Assembly: GCF_041146395.1 (NCBI RefSeq)
Contig: NC_090983.1
Coordinates: 61,945,501-62,009,500, forward strand
DNA length: 64,000 nt
Origin: Eulemur rufifrons
Lineage: Eukaryota; Chordata; Mammalia; Primates; Lemuridae
Direction of reading: 5' to 3'
Positions within the stretch are counted from its first letter, which is position 1. The number at the start of each line of letters is the position of its first letter. The notes under the pieces are model-generated. The model was not told where the DNA came from, made no database searches, and saw only the letters and a program-made list of their open reading frames with translations. The translations under genes were made by a program, and so were the position numbers. Below are positions 36,796 through 49,609 of this stretch, piece after piece.

Positions 36796-38015
36796 TCATG
36801 TGTGACCACGGTTTATTCAGGACACCAGAGTGTCTTCCCTTATCCCAAGCGTGTAGTAAATCTTATATCTCTTCTTTTCTCTCTTCCTCTTTCTCCTCCT
36901 CCTTCTTGCCTTCCTACTTCTCATTTTCCTTCTCTATCTTCTTATTGTCATTGTTACATTCCCTGCTACTGACATCTCATTTGCAATCACCATATATTAA
37001 TAATTTCAGGTCTCTTTTAAATCAAAATTCACTAGATTAAAGCAAATGTGGCATGATGACAGTAGCCAAAAATCCAGTTACCTTAATGACTTAATGAAAA
37101 AGAAATGCAGGGAAGAGAATTGTGGTGCCTCAGTTTCTCAGACTTTCTCCTTCCATTAATTCCATATTTAAAATATGTCTAATGACACAGTGAAATGATT
37201 CTGAAGGAGCTTCTGTGAGAACCTGGCCGGAGGATCATGATGGGCTGTGTGTCTCAGTCTGAACTGGCCTTGCTCCTAAAAGATCAAGATACATCCTACA
37301 TCCTCCAACTTCTTTTCTGCCCACCACACTCACAGGCCAGGGGGTTGGGTGGGGGCTGGGGGAGGAGTTAAGAATTCAGTGGCAAAAGTTGAAGAAATTA
37401 TGAGGATTCTGACATTTAAGAATTTCTTTTTGCCATGCCTTATAATTTTTAAATGTCAGAGAGAATTGGAATGACTATTAAGTCTGAGATCTTAGCACAG
37501 AGTTAGGTCAGTTTTGTTTTACTAAAAGTGGCTTGTTTATTTCTAGCAAGTAAGCATTGCACTCTAGTATGACCATTTCTTTTCTTTATCTGTGACTACT
37601 CCATCATTGGTTGTAAGATGAAGGGCCACAATTTCAAAGACGAAGCAATAAAAACAAAAGCAGATTTGCTTTATTGACTATAGGGCTTTTTGTCTATTAG
37701 GGCAATAAAACAGGAGAGAAGCTAAAATATTTGATGTGTTTCACATCCAAATTGTTTTATTATTGACAGTCTTATCAATAAGGCATAAGTGCACCTATTC
37801 AGAGACCCCAGGGTCACCTCTAAAGTAATATTGATATTTAGATTTTCTATACTAATCAATTAAGCTGTAAAACAGTATTCTTTGAAAAGTTAGCCCAAAG
37901 AAAAAAACTCAGTAAACTACATTTTCACTTAATGTAATATCAATAAAAGGCAAGAAATTTCTGAAACCTGTAATAAACATCAACTTACTTGGTATGTGAC
38001 TTGCCAATAGAAGGG
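36796..38015. other. Unclassified sequence
   Basis: Contains a CT-rich run at about 36868-36945 and a G-rich run at about 37338-37365 (four G-tracts, possible G-quadruplex). No repeat family or gene recognised. Confidence 0.4.
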
Positions 38016-38019
38016 TGAA

Positions 38020-38560
38020 ATTTTGGATGTATAACTGCTTCTGCTCTTGATTTTTTTCTGTTATCTAGTTCATATATGAAGAGTTTTGTGATTATTGGTT
38101 CTACATCCTTAAGGCCTAGTTCAAAGGCCACATACTTAATGAAACCTTCCAAGTCTTCTCCAGGTGGGAGCATTTTGTTAAAAAATTTTATTTCAGTGTA
38201 TTACGGGGGTACAAATGTTTAGGTTACATATGTTACCTTTGCCGCTCCTGATTCAGAGCTTCAGGCGTGTCCGGCCCCCAGACAGTGAGCACCACACCCA
38301 TTAGGTGTGAATCTACCCATCCCCTCCTCCCCCTCCCATATCTCTACTCTGAATTTCCAAAACACTTCACACTTTTCATAGGTTGCCTGTACATATTATT
38401 TTCTACCTTATATTGTCATTATTTCTGTAGAATTTGTGTATTGCCAATTCAAATGTTGGCCCAGGGAAGCAGGGCACTTTCCTTACTTTTTATATTTATC
38501 ACAGTGACTTACACAAAACAAATATTCAAATTGTTAAATATATGAATGAATGAATACTTC
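38020..38560 (+). mobile_element. L2 LINE 3' end, split by an L1 tail
   Basis: GTTCAAAGGCCACATACTT, ATGAAACCTTCCAAGTCTTC and CCAGGTGGGAGC match the L2 tail before the insertion. After it, ATTTCTGTAGAATTTGTGT, CAGGGAAGCAGGGCACTTT and TTAAATATATGAATGAATGA continue to the L2 end. The antisense reading of the left half gives a protein-like 62-codon frame that is only an L2 shadow. Confidence 0.65.
38174..38341 (-). mobile_element. 5'-truncated strepsirrhine L1 3' end
   Basis: Plus-strand text TTACGGGGGTACAAATGTTT, GAGCTTCAGGCGTGTCC, CCCCCAGACAGTGAGCAC and ACACCCATTAGGTGTGAATC is the inverse of a lemur-type L1 3' end, with the TTTGTACCCCCGTAAT terminal block. It interrupts the L2, so it is younger. 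Confidence 0.75.
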
Positions 38561-38824
38561 CCACTTGAGGCCTGACACGTTGGGGCTAACCGCCAAAATG
38601 AAATATACACATGCACATACACACACAAAATAGTTGAAATTTTGGAATCAAGAGTGATCCTGGAGATCGTCTCTTTCACTCATGGCCCATATTTTACTCA
38701 TTAAGATGCTGAAGCTCAGAGAAACTGATTACTGTAAGTAAGATAAATAGTATGTCTGAGAACACATATGAAAGTGTTCTTCAGCTAGAAGAAAATTTGA
38801 GTTTATGTTACTGATGCCTTTATT

Positions 38825-38945
38825 ATTTTTTAACTATTTATTTATGTATGAATATATGCATATATTAATATATATGTATATATACATATATGTTATACAT
38901 ATGTATATGTATGTGTATATATGTATGCATTTACTATTTTTAGTG
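38825..38945. repeat. AT-rich microsatellite-like region
   Basis: Runs of TATATATG, CATATATG and GTATATAT alternate for about 120 bp. A diverged MIR-like stretch (minus strand) may lie just upstream near 38680-38770. Confidence 0.6.
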
Positions 38946-39175
38946 ACAAAGGCCCCAAGAAGCAAGTGACTAGTAAAAGCCATATCAAGACTCACTGCCA
39001 GAGCCAGGACTAGAATACTGTTCTCTTAGCCACAGTATTACACATCCTGCAAAGGATATTGTTTCTCTGATGATTGGATCCACTAGTTACTCCTCTATTT
39101 GGCTCAGCCAAACCAAACCAGCTCACAGATGTTATATGGAAAATGGAGCTGTATGAGAATGCCCAATATACATGG

Positions 39176-39421
39176 GTCTAGAACAGTGGTCCCCAGCCTT
39201 TTTGGCAGTTGGCCCTCAGGGACGGGTTTTATGGAAGACAATTTTCCCCTACGGGTGGGTGCGGGGGGCAGGGGGGGGGGGAGGAGGCAGAGCTCAGGCA
39301 GTGATGTGAGCAATGGGAAGGGGAGTGGCTGTGAATACAGATGAAGCTTCACTCATTCACCTGCTGCTCACCTCCTGCTGTGCCCTCTGAGCCCCAAGGG
39401 TTGGGGACTGCAAGTCTAGAA
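39176..39421 (+). mobile_element. MER1-like hAT transposon with 8-bp target duplication
   Basis: CAGTGGTCCCCAGCCTTTTT starts the element at 39184, followed by TTTATGGAAGACAATTTT, a G-rich block, GGAGGAGGCAGAGCTCAGGC and CAGATGAAGCTTCACTC, ending GGTTGGGGACTGCAA at 39413. The 8-mer GTCTAGAA flanks it on both sides (39176-39183 and 39414-39421), the duplication size of hAT elements. At about 230 bp it is shorter than the full MER1. Confidence 0.8.
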
Positions 39422-39539
39422 GACAGGTGAGATAACACAGATTTCTAAGACTGCAAAAAACAGTTTAAAACTCATGGCCTACTATTTATCTGTATATTAG
39501 TATATCACTTTGCTCTTTTTATAAAAGAATCTTTCTTGA

Positions 39540-39712
39540 TGTTTTTGCACCTATGAGAAAGGTATGAGTTCTCACAAATCACTGCTCATATTTGATGAGG
39601 AAAGAGACACAGATGTGTTTAAGGTTATATACTGAATTAGAGATAGGAACAGGATTTGAACTTAAATGTTTAAAGTCATGGCCTAGTGTGCTTTCATCTT
39701 CAGTTGTTGCCT
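39540..39712 (-). mobile_element. Probable MIR SINE
   Basis: TTTGATGAGGAAAGAGACAC, AAGGTTATATACTGAATTAG and AACAGGATTTGAACTTAAAT follow the inverse MIR consensus. Confidence 0.5.
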
Positions 39713-40409
39713 CCACATATTTCCAAATAAGGAGCATATGAAATGAAGAACTGATTGTGTTTATTTAGAAATGTTAGCAATTGTCCTAACAAAATACCTT
39801 TCAAGTGAGGAAATCAAAGCATTTTATGAATTTGCAGCAGGAAGACGCCAGAAGCTATGTTTTATAGGTCATGAAAGTTAGAAAAGGCCCTTTTATATTG
39901 TGTTCTTAATCCAAGGAGAAGCTCAAGCTTAAACATTCAGCCTATATTTATTAAGTGATTTCTGTTTTTTATTTGTTGGTTGGTTGGGTTTTGTTTATTA
40001 TTGAACTGGAAATATCTCAATGACTTTTTCTATATATAACAAAAACAACAACAAAATCAAACACAGATATGTAATAGGTGAATACCTGGATAAACACTGT
40101 TGAGAGTTTGAAGTATCTTTGCTAACCTTTTCATGCCTATATAAACATGCATCTAAACATATCATACAGGGGAATATTTAAAGTTTTAGCCAAATGTGTA
40201 CTATTTTATAATTGGCTTATTAACTTCATGGTATGATTTCTATAATGCATTTTTACCACTTTCCCATTACTGGATATTTAGCTTGCTGTGCTTTTTTTCT
40301 TTTATAGACTAATCTGCAATGCACATTCTGTCTCACATATCTTCATACACAATGTGATTATTTTCTTATGATAAAATCTTAGATATAGAATTGCTGGTCA
40401 TTTCAGATT

Positions 40410-40845
40410 ACATTTCCCAGGAGTGTACTCTGAAGTGAATTGCATTTAGGATGTGTCTCAAGCAGTGCTGGTGGGGTCGACACCTGTGGAATGGAAGAGA
40501 AGGAAGTAGGAGTAGCAGGAAGTTGGCTGTTACATAATCTCTCAAGGAAAGACCCACCTGATCCCTCAGGGAAATTTTAATCTAGAATGGCCTCTTAGAG
40601 TTGCCTCAATTTGGAGTAAGGTGGATTGGCCCTGAATTGATTAATTGCTGGATGCAGGGTGCCCAAGGAAGGGCTGGTCTGCCTTTGAGCAGGTGGTTCT
40701 CTTTAGCTAGAGTGATTCTTGTAAGAACTTGACAGCTGAAGGCTGTCTGCTAGAAGCACTCCTAGCAGCCAGGCAATGAGTTCCACATTCCCGAAGGTGG
40801 GCCTGGCTGGTGCATCACTGCACTGGGTCAAAGGCAATGCACGTG
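40410..40845. other. Unclassified 0.43-kb insert in old L1
   Basis: More GC-rich than its host L1 and not matched by any family I recognise. It contains GTGGGGTCGACACC, AAGACCCACCTGATCCC and GTGGGCCTGGCTGG. It may be an LTR or other element; clear ends and a target duplication were not found. Confidence 0.4.
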
Positions 40846-41414
40846 ATATAAATTGATAAATTGTGCCAGATTACCATCTAAAAAGTTGCTAAATTATACT
40901 AATTCCTTTAGCAATGTATGAGAGTTTTTGTTACTCACACTCTTAATGCTGGTAACTAGCCGTATTTATAATATTTACCAACCTGATAGACAAAAATCCT
41001 CATTGTTGTTTTAATTTGCACTCATTTATTAGTGAGATTAATATCTTTTCATATATTGAAAGGTCATGCATATTTCTTCTTTAGTGACTTGCCTGTTTAT
41101 GTCCCCTTTGCCATTTTCTGTTGTTGTGCTAATCTTTATGCAGTAAAGGTATTAACCATTTATTTGTCACCCATGTTACAAATATTTTTTCAAGTTTGTA
41201 ATTTTTTTTTTAATATTCTTTATGTATCCTTCAGTATAGTCTTTTATACAGTCAGGTCTGTCCATCTTTTCCTAATTTCTCATTTTTATGGTGAGAAGTA
41301 CCTTTCATACTCAGGATTATAAAAATATCTTCATATGTACACTTTCAATACTTCATGGTATGTTAAATCCATTTTAAATTTATTTTCATGATATGTATAA
41401 TATAATACTACAAT

Positions 41415-41940
41415 GGAAGTTGGCGTTGAGACACCAAGATACAACAGATTCCTTAGTCTTAATTATCTAGAGGGCCAAGCATGATGCAGCTGTTATCATT
41501 TTATATCGTGATGGTTGCAGGACTCTTTTAACCTCTCTATGACATTGGGAATATATGAGGGTCCAGAGCCACTGATTAAAGAAGGGGGTGCTCTTTGGAT
41601 AAAGTTCCTGCTGTCTGGTGTCTCACTATCATGCTGGGGGCAGGCATGGCATAGGGGGATCTCCCTTCACTATAAGGAGACCACTTAGCAAGTTCAATTT
41701 TGTAAAGTTTCAAAACATGGTGGGTTGGTGTCTGATGCATGATAGAAAACTTAAAAAACAAGTCTAGCTCACAAAAGCATACAGCATAGGGTCATCTTGG
41801 CTCTTGTCCTGAAGGGCCACCAAGAAGGGAAAATAGACATCAGCAGACCTCAGATCATATTTAAAGAAAGGGAACAAGACAAAGTTGGTTTATAATTGCA
41901 ACCTATGAGCCCTGCTTCTTCAAAAAGGATAGTTACAGAG
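41415..41940. other. Unclassified 0.5-kb insert in old L1
   Basis: Non-L1 text between two collinear L1 parts, with TCACTATCATGCTGGGGGC, TCCCTTCACTATAAGGAGAC and CAGACCTCAGATCATATTTA. LTR-like in length and composition, but family unknown. Confidence 0.4.
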
Positions 41941-42545
41941 GTATGAGACAAGGATTTAACTTTTTTTCTCACAAGTAGCCAACTTTTTCAATATTATTTA
42001 AAAAGGGATATACCATTTCACCCATGCCTTTGAAATACTACCATAGTTATATATTAAATTTAAATATCTATCTAACTGTTCCTGTATTCTATACTGTTCC
42101 AAGTATATAATCATTTTTCTGAATTATTAATTCTGTGAATAAAATCAACTTATAAAATATCTCAGTATCTGGTCAGAGAAATCCATTATCATTTTGCTCC
42201 AAATATTTTTGCCTCTTTTTTGCATTTCTTTTCTCCAAATGAACCAAATAAACTTTAATAAATCCTCCCAAATCATAGATATTTTGTTGGATTACCTTCA
42301 ACTCTGTAGAATGATTTTTGGGGAAATTTGAAATCTTTTATAAAATTTAGACTTCCTGTCAAATAGTTGCTGTTTTCCTTTATGTCCTTCAGTAACTTTT
42401 GTTGGCTTTCTTCATATATTTCTATACAAGTCTTGTTATATTCATTCGTAGATATATTTTAATTGTTATAATGAATTAGATCATTCATTTTCATACTCAC
42501 TTCATAGAATAAATATATATAATTTCTAGTGGTACAATATACTGA

Positions 42546-43640
42546 TAAATGTTCAACTACTGGCTCTCTGGAGGAAAAAGAAATCCCCTATTTTTAGAGT
42601 TTGCTAATTTTCATGGTGTAAATATTTTTGCCATGGCCAATTTCAAGCTATCAGCATCAATGCCACTAAATGTGGAATTAGGAAAAGTATGCCAGATTAT
42701 TGTGAGCTGTTATGAACCAATTTCAGTGCATCACTGTCACTTATATATTTTCTAGCCAAATAATTTTTAAAATAATTACAATTGATTTTTTGTAAAGTTC
42801 AAACTAAACTTTAGAAATAAGAATTTAGAGCCTAAGAATTAGAATCTTAAGAATCAAAATTTAGAAAGCATTAAGCTATATTGTCCTTAAATTTTTTTCC
42901 CCAAATTTACTACTCACTACTACTTCTGTTATACAGTAATTGGGGGAACATTTATGATAATTGTTTGTCATAGGTTCCCTCGTAGGAGCTCTTAATCCCA
43001 TGGTTTTTCCTTTTCCTAGTGCTGCTTCGTCTAGAGTTGGACTTGCAGATGAGCAGAGTGTATTGCATCAGATACTGAGTATTCCCCCAGACTCAACTTT
43101 GCAAGCTCCCTGTGCCAAGTAAACTTTGAGAGAAGCCACTTTAAAGGTTCTTATAAAATTCTCAAAGCTTTTCAATGTAATATCTGCTGAGATGCTTCCT
43201 AGAGTTTCCTCCAGCATCTGCTGGTTGGATTTTAGTGATGTCTGTCAGGTCAGAGTTGAAATTTGTAGTCAGAAGACCAGGAGTGCTATGGAAATCCAGT
43301 GAAGTTCTGAATCTTTTTGTTTTGTTTTAACTTATTTTTGCCGTGGTAACCCAAAGCTAACTATTAAGGTGCTGGCCTCATGCTCCTTTTTTCCTCAGCT
43401 CTCACATTAGGAGCCATCATATTTACATTAAGAAAATTCTAGGGGACAAATGCCACATCCAATTGCTTTGGGCTCAACTAAATTTGATTCTTCCATAGTC
43501 TCTCCTCCCTACCTTTTTATCTACTCCCAAATTAAGGTTTTAGGCCTCTTCCCCTCCACTATCTATCCTTGAGGGTTTTCCAGAGCTTTGTTTAGGAAAC
43601 ACTTCCACTTATTTTTGAGGTAGGTCCTTCCTTTGCCAGG
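42546..43640. other. Unclassified sequence
   Basis: No gene or repeat family recognised with confidence. The 69-codon frame at 42549-42755 lacks any supporting signal. Confidence 0.35.
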
Positions 43641-43644
43641 GGTA

Positions 43645-44027
43645 TTAGTTTGCTAGGGCTGCCATAATAAATTACCACAGACTGGATGGATTGAACAACA
43701 GGGATTTATTTTCTCACAGTCTGGAGGCTAGGAGTCCAAGTCAAGGTGTTGGTTGGATTGGTTTCTTCTGAGGTTCTCTCCTTGGCTTATAGATAGTTGT
43801 CTTCTTTCTGTTTTCATATCATCTTTCCTTTGTGTGCGTCTGTTTCCTGATTTCCTCTTCTTATGGAGACACCAGTCATACTGGATTAGGGTCCACCGTA
43901 GTGACCTCATTTTAACCTAATTACCTCTATTGAGATCTTATCTCCAAAAATAGTCACATTTTGAGGTGCTAAGGGTTGGAACTTTGACATATAAATTTTG
44001 GGATTCCCAATTCCGCCCATGACACCA
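43645..44027 (-). mobile_element. Solo MaLR LTR (MLT1-like)
   Basis: GTATTAGTTTGCTAGGGCTG, CCATAATAAATTACCACAG, TTTCTCACAGTCTGGAGGC, TGGATTAGGGTCCACC, CTCCAAAAATAGTCACATTT and GACATATAAATTTTGGG ending CCATGACA is the inverse LTR. A CCAGGG repeat on both sides may be the target duplication. Confidence 0.75.
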
Positions 44028-44031
44028 GGGT

Positions 44032-46095
44032 TGAAATTTTAGGCTACTGTCCATTTGTTGATAATTTACTTAATCTACCTCATTGATGATAGCTAATCTG
44101 GTTTGCTATCTTCAATTCTATCTTTCTTATCTCTATATTTCCTTGAACTTTCCAGTAGGATTTGGGGTAAAGGGGAAAACAAACACATGGACTCAGATTG
44201 TTATTATCAGAAGTCTTCCAATGTTTTCCAATGCCTGTGTGGGAAACAAAGATAAGGGAGAGCAGATTGTCAGTGATTGCTATAGTGTACTTGTCTACGC
44301 AGACCATGAAAGACATGAGCCGTATGCATGTGCCTGAAAATTCAGTGAAGAATGGAACTGAAATTCTATCACATTTAATACTCATTGTTTGAATTGCTCC
44401 AAAATATTTATAACCCACATTTTACTGTCATTAATATATAATTAAATATTGATATGATTCCTAAAGTTAAAGAATGAGATACAATGGAGTGTTTGTGAAT
44501 TTTCTGGGATCATGGCTAAAATATCACAGTAACATTTCTTGGAATAATTACATTATTTATTTATTTATGCACACATGTATATAGTAATATACAGTGTTTC
44601 TTTCTGTATAATTTGCAATCTTATTTTCTTGGCATATCCAGACATGAGTCTTTATAAACTACATAAATACTAATAACAAGGATGGTTAAAAGTGGGTCTT
44701 AAAGTTTCATATTATAAGAACATTTTCTGTGAATGTATTCCATTTTTCCCTCTTTGACGCCTCAGCCCACACAACTAATACAACTGCTCCCTTTAATTAA
44801 AATGGGAAAATATATTACTTATAAAACTTAGTTCTAAGCAGAGCCAGGGACAAAATCTATAGTTCCCATAATGGGAGATGTACTATAAAATGGAATAAAA
44901 TGATAAATTGATAAATACATGGTATAATTATTTGTTCCCTGTTGGTATCTATTTTTTATCAGTGGCAAGAAAGTACAGAAGAATTACAAAGTCTCTTTTT
45001 AATAAAATAAGAAAAACTATAAATTACAGAACTTATGGGATCTGCAATTTTTAGAAAAAAGCCTTTGAAATTAAAATTCCCCCTAGATCTTTTCACCCTT
45101 GACCTATTTTTTCTCTTCTCTTTATAAGAATTAATAAAATTCTGTTGGATAATTTCTACTGTTTATTCCGTAAGAGCCAATTACTGATGGGAAAATTAGC
45201 TTTTAATAAAATGTACTTTATTTTGAATTTGTCTATGGATGGTTTAGTTATACATTGGAGAAAACGTATTAGGAGATCAACTTTAAACACCAAATAAGTA
45301 TTCCCTGGAGGGGAAGAAACAGAAATATGAGCTGCTTACTCTGGGAGCTTTTCAAATCCTCTAATCTGTTTGAGATTACTTTGGTGCCATTATTTAAAGG
45401 TTAGAGTTTTGTTGTTGTTACATGTTTCAGTCTGCAACTCTCACCTGTGCTGCCTTAGCAGTGGTTAGGATTCTGGAATCAGGATTTCCCTTCATTCTGC
45501 CTTAAGTACAGTTGCATGTTTCCACTTATTATTACATTTTGACTCCAATGAAATTTTCACATTTCTGCTTATAAAATATAGATATTTCCTGAGAGGAAGG
45601 AGGAAGGAATGTAGAGGTTGGGGAAAATAACCCAAAGAGGCCACTATGCTCACATATATTTGATCATACAGATTGAAGAAAATACTCCTCTATAGCTGTG
45701 TACTGCAGGTTTCATTATAATAAAAAGACACAGTAACACAGAGCTATATTTAGAAAACTACTCACACTCAAAGAATTTTCAAGATATTCCTACCACAATA
45801 TAAAAAGAGAAAAATTGCACAATTACTTTATTTTGTTTATTTTTCCACAGTCTAGTGTGTAGGAATAGAAAATCTAATGACTGCTCCTTAGGAAACTGTG
45901 GACCTAATATGTATTTCATTTTAACTCTGTTTAAAATAAAATGTCAATGTGCTACTTGGCTTTAGAGGACTCTTGGCTTAAGCCCCACTTTGTAAGGCAG
46001 TTTTTCAAACTCCAAGGTCTCCAAGCCTGTGCCTGGTGAATAATACAGAAACTAGTTTGAATCCTTCCTAACCCTCCAGTAATGAGAAGAAGAAT
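44032..46095. other. Unclassified AT-rich sequence
   Basis: No repeat family or gene recognised. The overlapping frames near 44080-44418 on both strands have no domain features. Confidence 0.35.
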
Positions 46096-46097
46096 GA

Positions 46098-46270
46098 TCA
46101 TTTAATGAGTTCCTACTAAATGTCAGACACATTTTCCTATTTTTTATAATCCTCAACTACTCTGTTAAAGTAGGTTATTTTAACTACTTTTCTAGAGGAA
46201 AAAAAAATGAACTCAGAGGGTATTGGTGGTGCCCAGATTTGAGACAGGATTGTCTTATTAAAATGCTACA
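46098..46270 (-). mobile_element. MIR SINE
   Basis: ATGAGTTCCTACTAAATGTC, AGACACATTTTCC, TATAATCCTCAACTACTCTG and CCCAGATTTGAGACAGG follow the inverse MIR consensus. Confidence 0.6.
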
Positions 46271-46504
46271 AGGATTCCAACCTATGAAGTTGTCTCTGAA
46301 ATACTATTCAAGAACCTGCACTCATTCCATGGCTTGAAGTTACGCTAGTGCATATGGAGTCGCAAGAATGTGGGTGAAGCATAGCTGAGGTGGATTACAA
46401 TTCTATACTTTCCACCCAAAAGTTTCAGCCTAGCAGTCACAACCAAATAAATGAATGAAAACATCTTTATATAAATTCTATTATCCATTGCTCAGTGAGT
46501 TTCC

Positions 46505-48030
46505 ATTATCCAAAAAAATAATTCTATGCTTCATATGGAACCGGAAAAGAGCCCAAATAGCCAAAGCAACCTTAAACAAAAGGAACAGATCTGGAGACAT
46601 CATTTTGCCAGACTTTAAACTGTGCTACAAAGCTATAGTAACCAAAACAGCATGGTACTGGCACAAAAATAGATACATAGACCAATGGAACAGAACATAG
46701 AACCCAGGTATAAAACAATTCACATATTGCCATCTGATCTTGGACAAAGTAGACAGCAATATATACTGGGGAAAAGAATCACTATTCAGTAAATGGTGCT
46801 GGGGAAATAGCCACATGTAGAAGGTTGAAACAGGATCCATATCTCTCAACATTCACTAAAATTAATTCAAGATGGCTTGCAAACTTAAATCTAAGACATG
46901 AAACCATAAGAATTCTAGAAGCAAATGTTGAAAAAACTCTTCTAGGTATTGGCCTAGGCAAAAACTTTATGAAGACCCAAAGGCAAATCATAGCAACAAC
47001 AGAAATAAATAAATGGGAATTAGTTAAATTTAAAAGCTTCTGCACAGCCAAGGAAACAATCAACAGAGCAAATAGACAACCTATGGAATGGGAGAAAATA
47101 TTCACATGATATACATTCGATAAAGGGCTAATAACCAGATCTATAAAGAACTCAAGCAAATCAGCAGGAAAAAATTCAAACAACCCCGTTAAAAAAGGGG
47201 ACAAAAGACATGAAACAGAAGCGTCTCAAAAGAAGATAGACAAATGACCAATAAACATTTAAAAAAAGTCCAATGTCACTAATCAGAAGAGAAACACAAA
47301 TCAAAACCACAATGAGATATCACCTAACCCTAGTTAAAATGACTTTTATCAAAAAGTCCCAAAACAATAGATGCTATTATGGATGTGGAGAGAAAGAAAC
47401 ACTTATACTCTGCTAGTAGGACTGCAAACTAGTACAATCTCTATGGAAAATAGTATGGAGATTCCTCACAGAACTAAAATTAGACCTACCATTTGATCCA
47501 GCAATCCCCCTACTGAGTATTTACTCAAAAGGAGAAAAAGTTATTTTATCAAAAAGACACTTGCACTCAAATGTTTATAGCAGCACAATTCACAATCACA
47601 AAGATGTGGAATCAACCCTAGTGCCCATCAATTCATAAATGGATTAATAAAATGTAGTATATGTATACCATGGAGTACTACTCAGCCATAAAAAAGGAAT
47701 GAATACCTTTTGCAACAATCTGGATGGAACTGGAGACCATTTTCCTAAGTGAATTATCTCAAGAATGGAAAAAAAAAAATACCACATGTACTCACTGTTA
47801 AATTGGAACTAACTGAACAGTGCTCATGTGCAATGTATGGAAGTAAAACTCAACATAAATCAAGCAGATGGGAGGGGACAGGAGGAGATGGATGAAATCA
47901 TACCTAACAGGTACAATGTACACTATCTGGGTGATGGACACACTTGTAATTTTCACTCAAGCAGTACAAAAGCAATCCATGTAGCCAAAACATTTGTACC
48001 CCCGTAATATTCTGAAATTCATATTTAAGA
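46505..48030 (+). pseudogene. 5'-truncated L1, broken ORF2 plus 3'UTR
   Basis: Begins at the equivalent of 12472 in the intact L1 and runs through the ORF2 C-terminus, 3'UTR and 3' end. ORF2 has multiple frameshifts and stops; the Cys-rich motif is damaged (GCTATTATGGATGTGG). The 3'UTR has a shorter purine-rich tract (GATGGGAGGGGACAGGAGG) and ends in TTTGTACCCCCGTAATATTC, unlike the intact copy at 6.7-14.2 kb, so it is from another subfamily. Confidence 0.85.
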
Positions 48031-48539
48031 AATTCTGACACTGCATTCTTTATTTTTTAAATCAACTTAAAACTTGAATTAAAAAACCATATACAATAAC
48101 AATGAAACATTAAGAACATGCCTAAAATTATTATCATTCAGGGACTATCTCAGATTTTTGTACCTCTAACATAAATATTTTCTTAAAATGTCTTAGGAAA
48201 AACATAGCATTTGAAAATTATTTCATAATGGTTAAATATACCATTTATTAGATTATACACAAACTTTTTCTTCCATCATTTCTCAAAGATATCTAAGAGC
48301 CTAGAAATATAAAATGAATCCCATAAAATTCAGAAAGGAATAAATGTCTAGACATGTTACTTACTGTATTACTTGTGCGGAATTAGAAAATAAGCTCTCA
48401 GAGCCATCAAGGGGTAACTAGGAAAACTTTGCCAGTTATCTCATTTTACTTTGCCATGAACAGAGACAGGATAAATATCCTTGTAACTACATTTTTCTGG
48501 CACTCATAAGTACTTTCTTTAGAAAAATATTTAAAATTT

Positions 48540-49060
48540 TGGGAAAAGAGCATGCAAAATTCAAAGGTTTTTGATCTATTTTCCCAAATTATTCTTTAGA
48601 AAGTTTTTATAATTTTTTCATACCCTCAGCAGTGTATGAGTGTTTATTTTTATGTATCCTCATCAAAATTATATGTTGTTAATTTTAAAGAATTCTTATC
48701 TCTTTAGCAATGAAAAAAACTTTATTTAATTTGCATTTTTGATTTGTGATGAAGCTTAGTATGTTCATAGGCCATTTGTATCTCTGCAAGGGTACATATT
48801 TAAATATCTGAAAAACTGAGTATCTCTTTTGTGGATGTCAAAAGGCTCTGTGTATAGGACATATGTTAACTTTTGTCTTTTAATATATCTTTCAAATTTA
48901 TTTTTCACCTTGTTATTTGATTTTCAATCTTATTTATATTGATTTCTGACATACAGAGATTTAACATTTTAATGTTATTAAAACCATAGTTTCCATTATG
49001 GTTTCTGAGTTTTACTTCCTGCTTAGAAAAATTTTTCATGCAGTAAGATAACGTTAATGT
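48540..49060 (-). mobile_element. Old antisense L1 fragment
   Basis: CCTCAGCAGTGTATGAGTG, ATTTGCATTTTTGATTTGTG, GGCCATTTGTATCTCTGC and CTTTTGTGGATGTCAAAAGG follow the inverse L1 ORF2 3' region. Strongly diverged. Confidence 0.55.
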
Positions 49061-49237
49061 TTGCCTATATTTTCTTGGAGTGTGTTTTAGCCCATTCTGA
49101 TGTGGGTAAAGGTGTGAGTGATTATATTCTTATGTATGCACCCCTCAGTGTTGAGCATGAACAATCCCATGTTACTGCTTTCTAACCACATGAAGCTTCA
49201 TACCTAAGGATCTTTAAAGTTACTTCTAGTTGAAATA

Positions 49238-49603
49238 TGTTATGGTCATAATGTTTGTGTAACCCCTAAAATTCATATCTTGAAATCCTAACCTCCAATG
49301 TGATGGCATTAGGAGGTGAGTCCTTTAGGGGGTGATTAGGTCATGAAGATGAAGCCCTCATGAATGGGATTAGTGCTTTTGTATAAAAGACCCCAGAAAA
49401 ATCCTTTACCTCTTCTGTCATATGAGGACACAGCCTGAAGACAGAAATCCATGAACCAGGAAGTGAGCCTTTTCTAGACACTGAATATGCCAGCACCTTG
49501 AACTTGGACTTCCCTGCCTCCAAAGCCATGAGAAGTACATTTCTGTTGTTTATATTACCCAGTCTATGATATTTTGTTATAGTAGGCTGAATGGACTAAG
49601 ACA
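49238..49603 (+). mobile_element. Solo MLT1A-like LTR
   Basis: TGTTATGGTCATAATG, CCTAACCTCCAATGTGATGG, CATTAGGAGGTGAGTCC, GTGATTAGGTCATGAAG, GGACACAGCCTGAAGAC, ACTTCCCTGCCTCC and TTTTGTTATAGTAGGCTGAA, ending GGACTAAGACA. This is the full MLT1A consensus order and its usual length of about 370 bp. No internal MaLR sequence accompanies it. Confidence 0.85.
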
Positions 49604-49609
49604 AAGCAT

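Larger units (their letters stand above)
40120..42545 (-). mobile_element. Old antisense L1 with two foreign inserts
   Basis: The inverse L1 ORF2/3' order is seen at 40250-40405 (GAATTGCTGGTCATTTC), 40850-41410 (ACCAACCTGATAGAC, TTTTAATTTGCACTC, GACTTGCCTGTTTATGTC) and 41945-42540 (TGTTCCTGTATTCTATACTG, TTCATTCGTAGATATATTTT). The order is collinear, so one L1 is interrupted at about 40410-40845 and 41415-41940 by unrelated sequence. Confidence 0.65.

Noticed and set aside
37985..38173. Minus-strand 62-codon frame that looks like a protein exon with a GTAAGT-like donor
   Set aside because: The plus strand here follows the L2 3' end in order, and L2 resumes after the nested L1 tail. The frame is an antisense shadow of L2.
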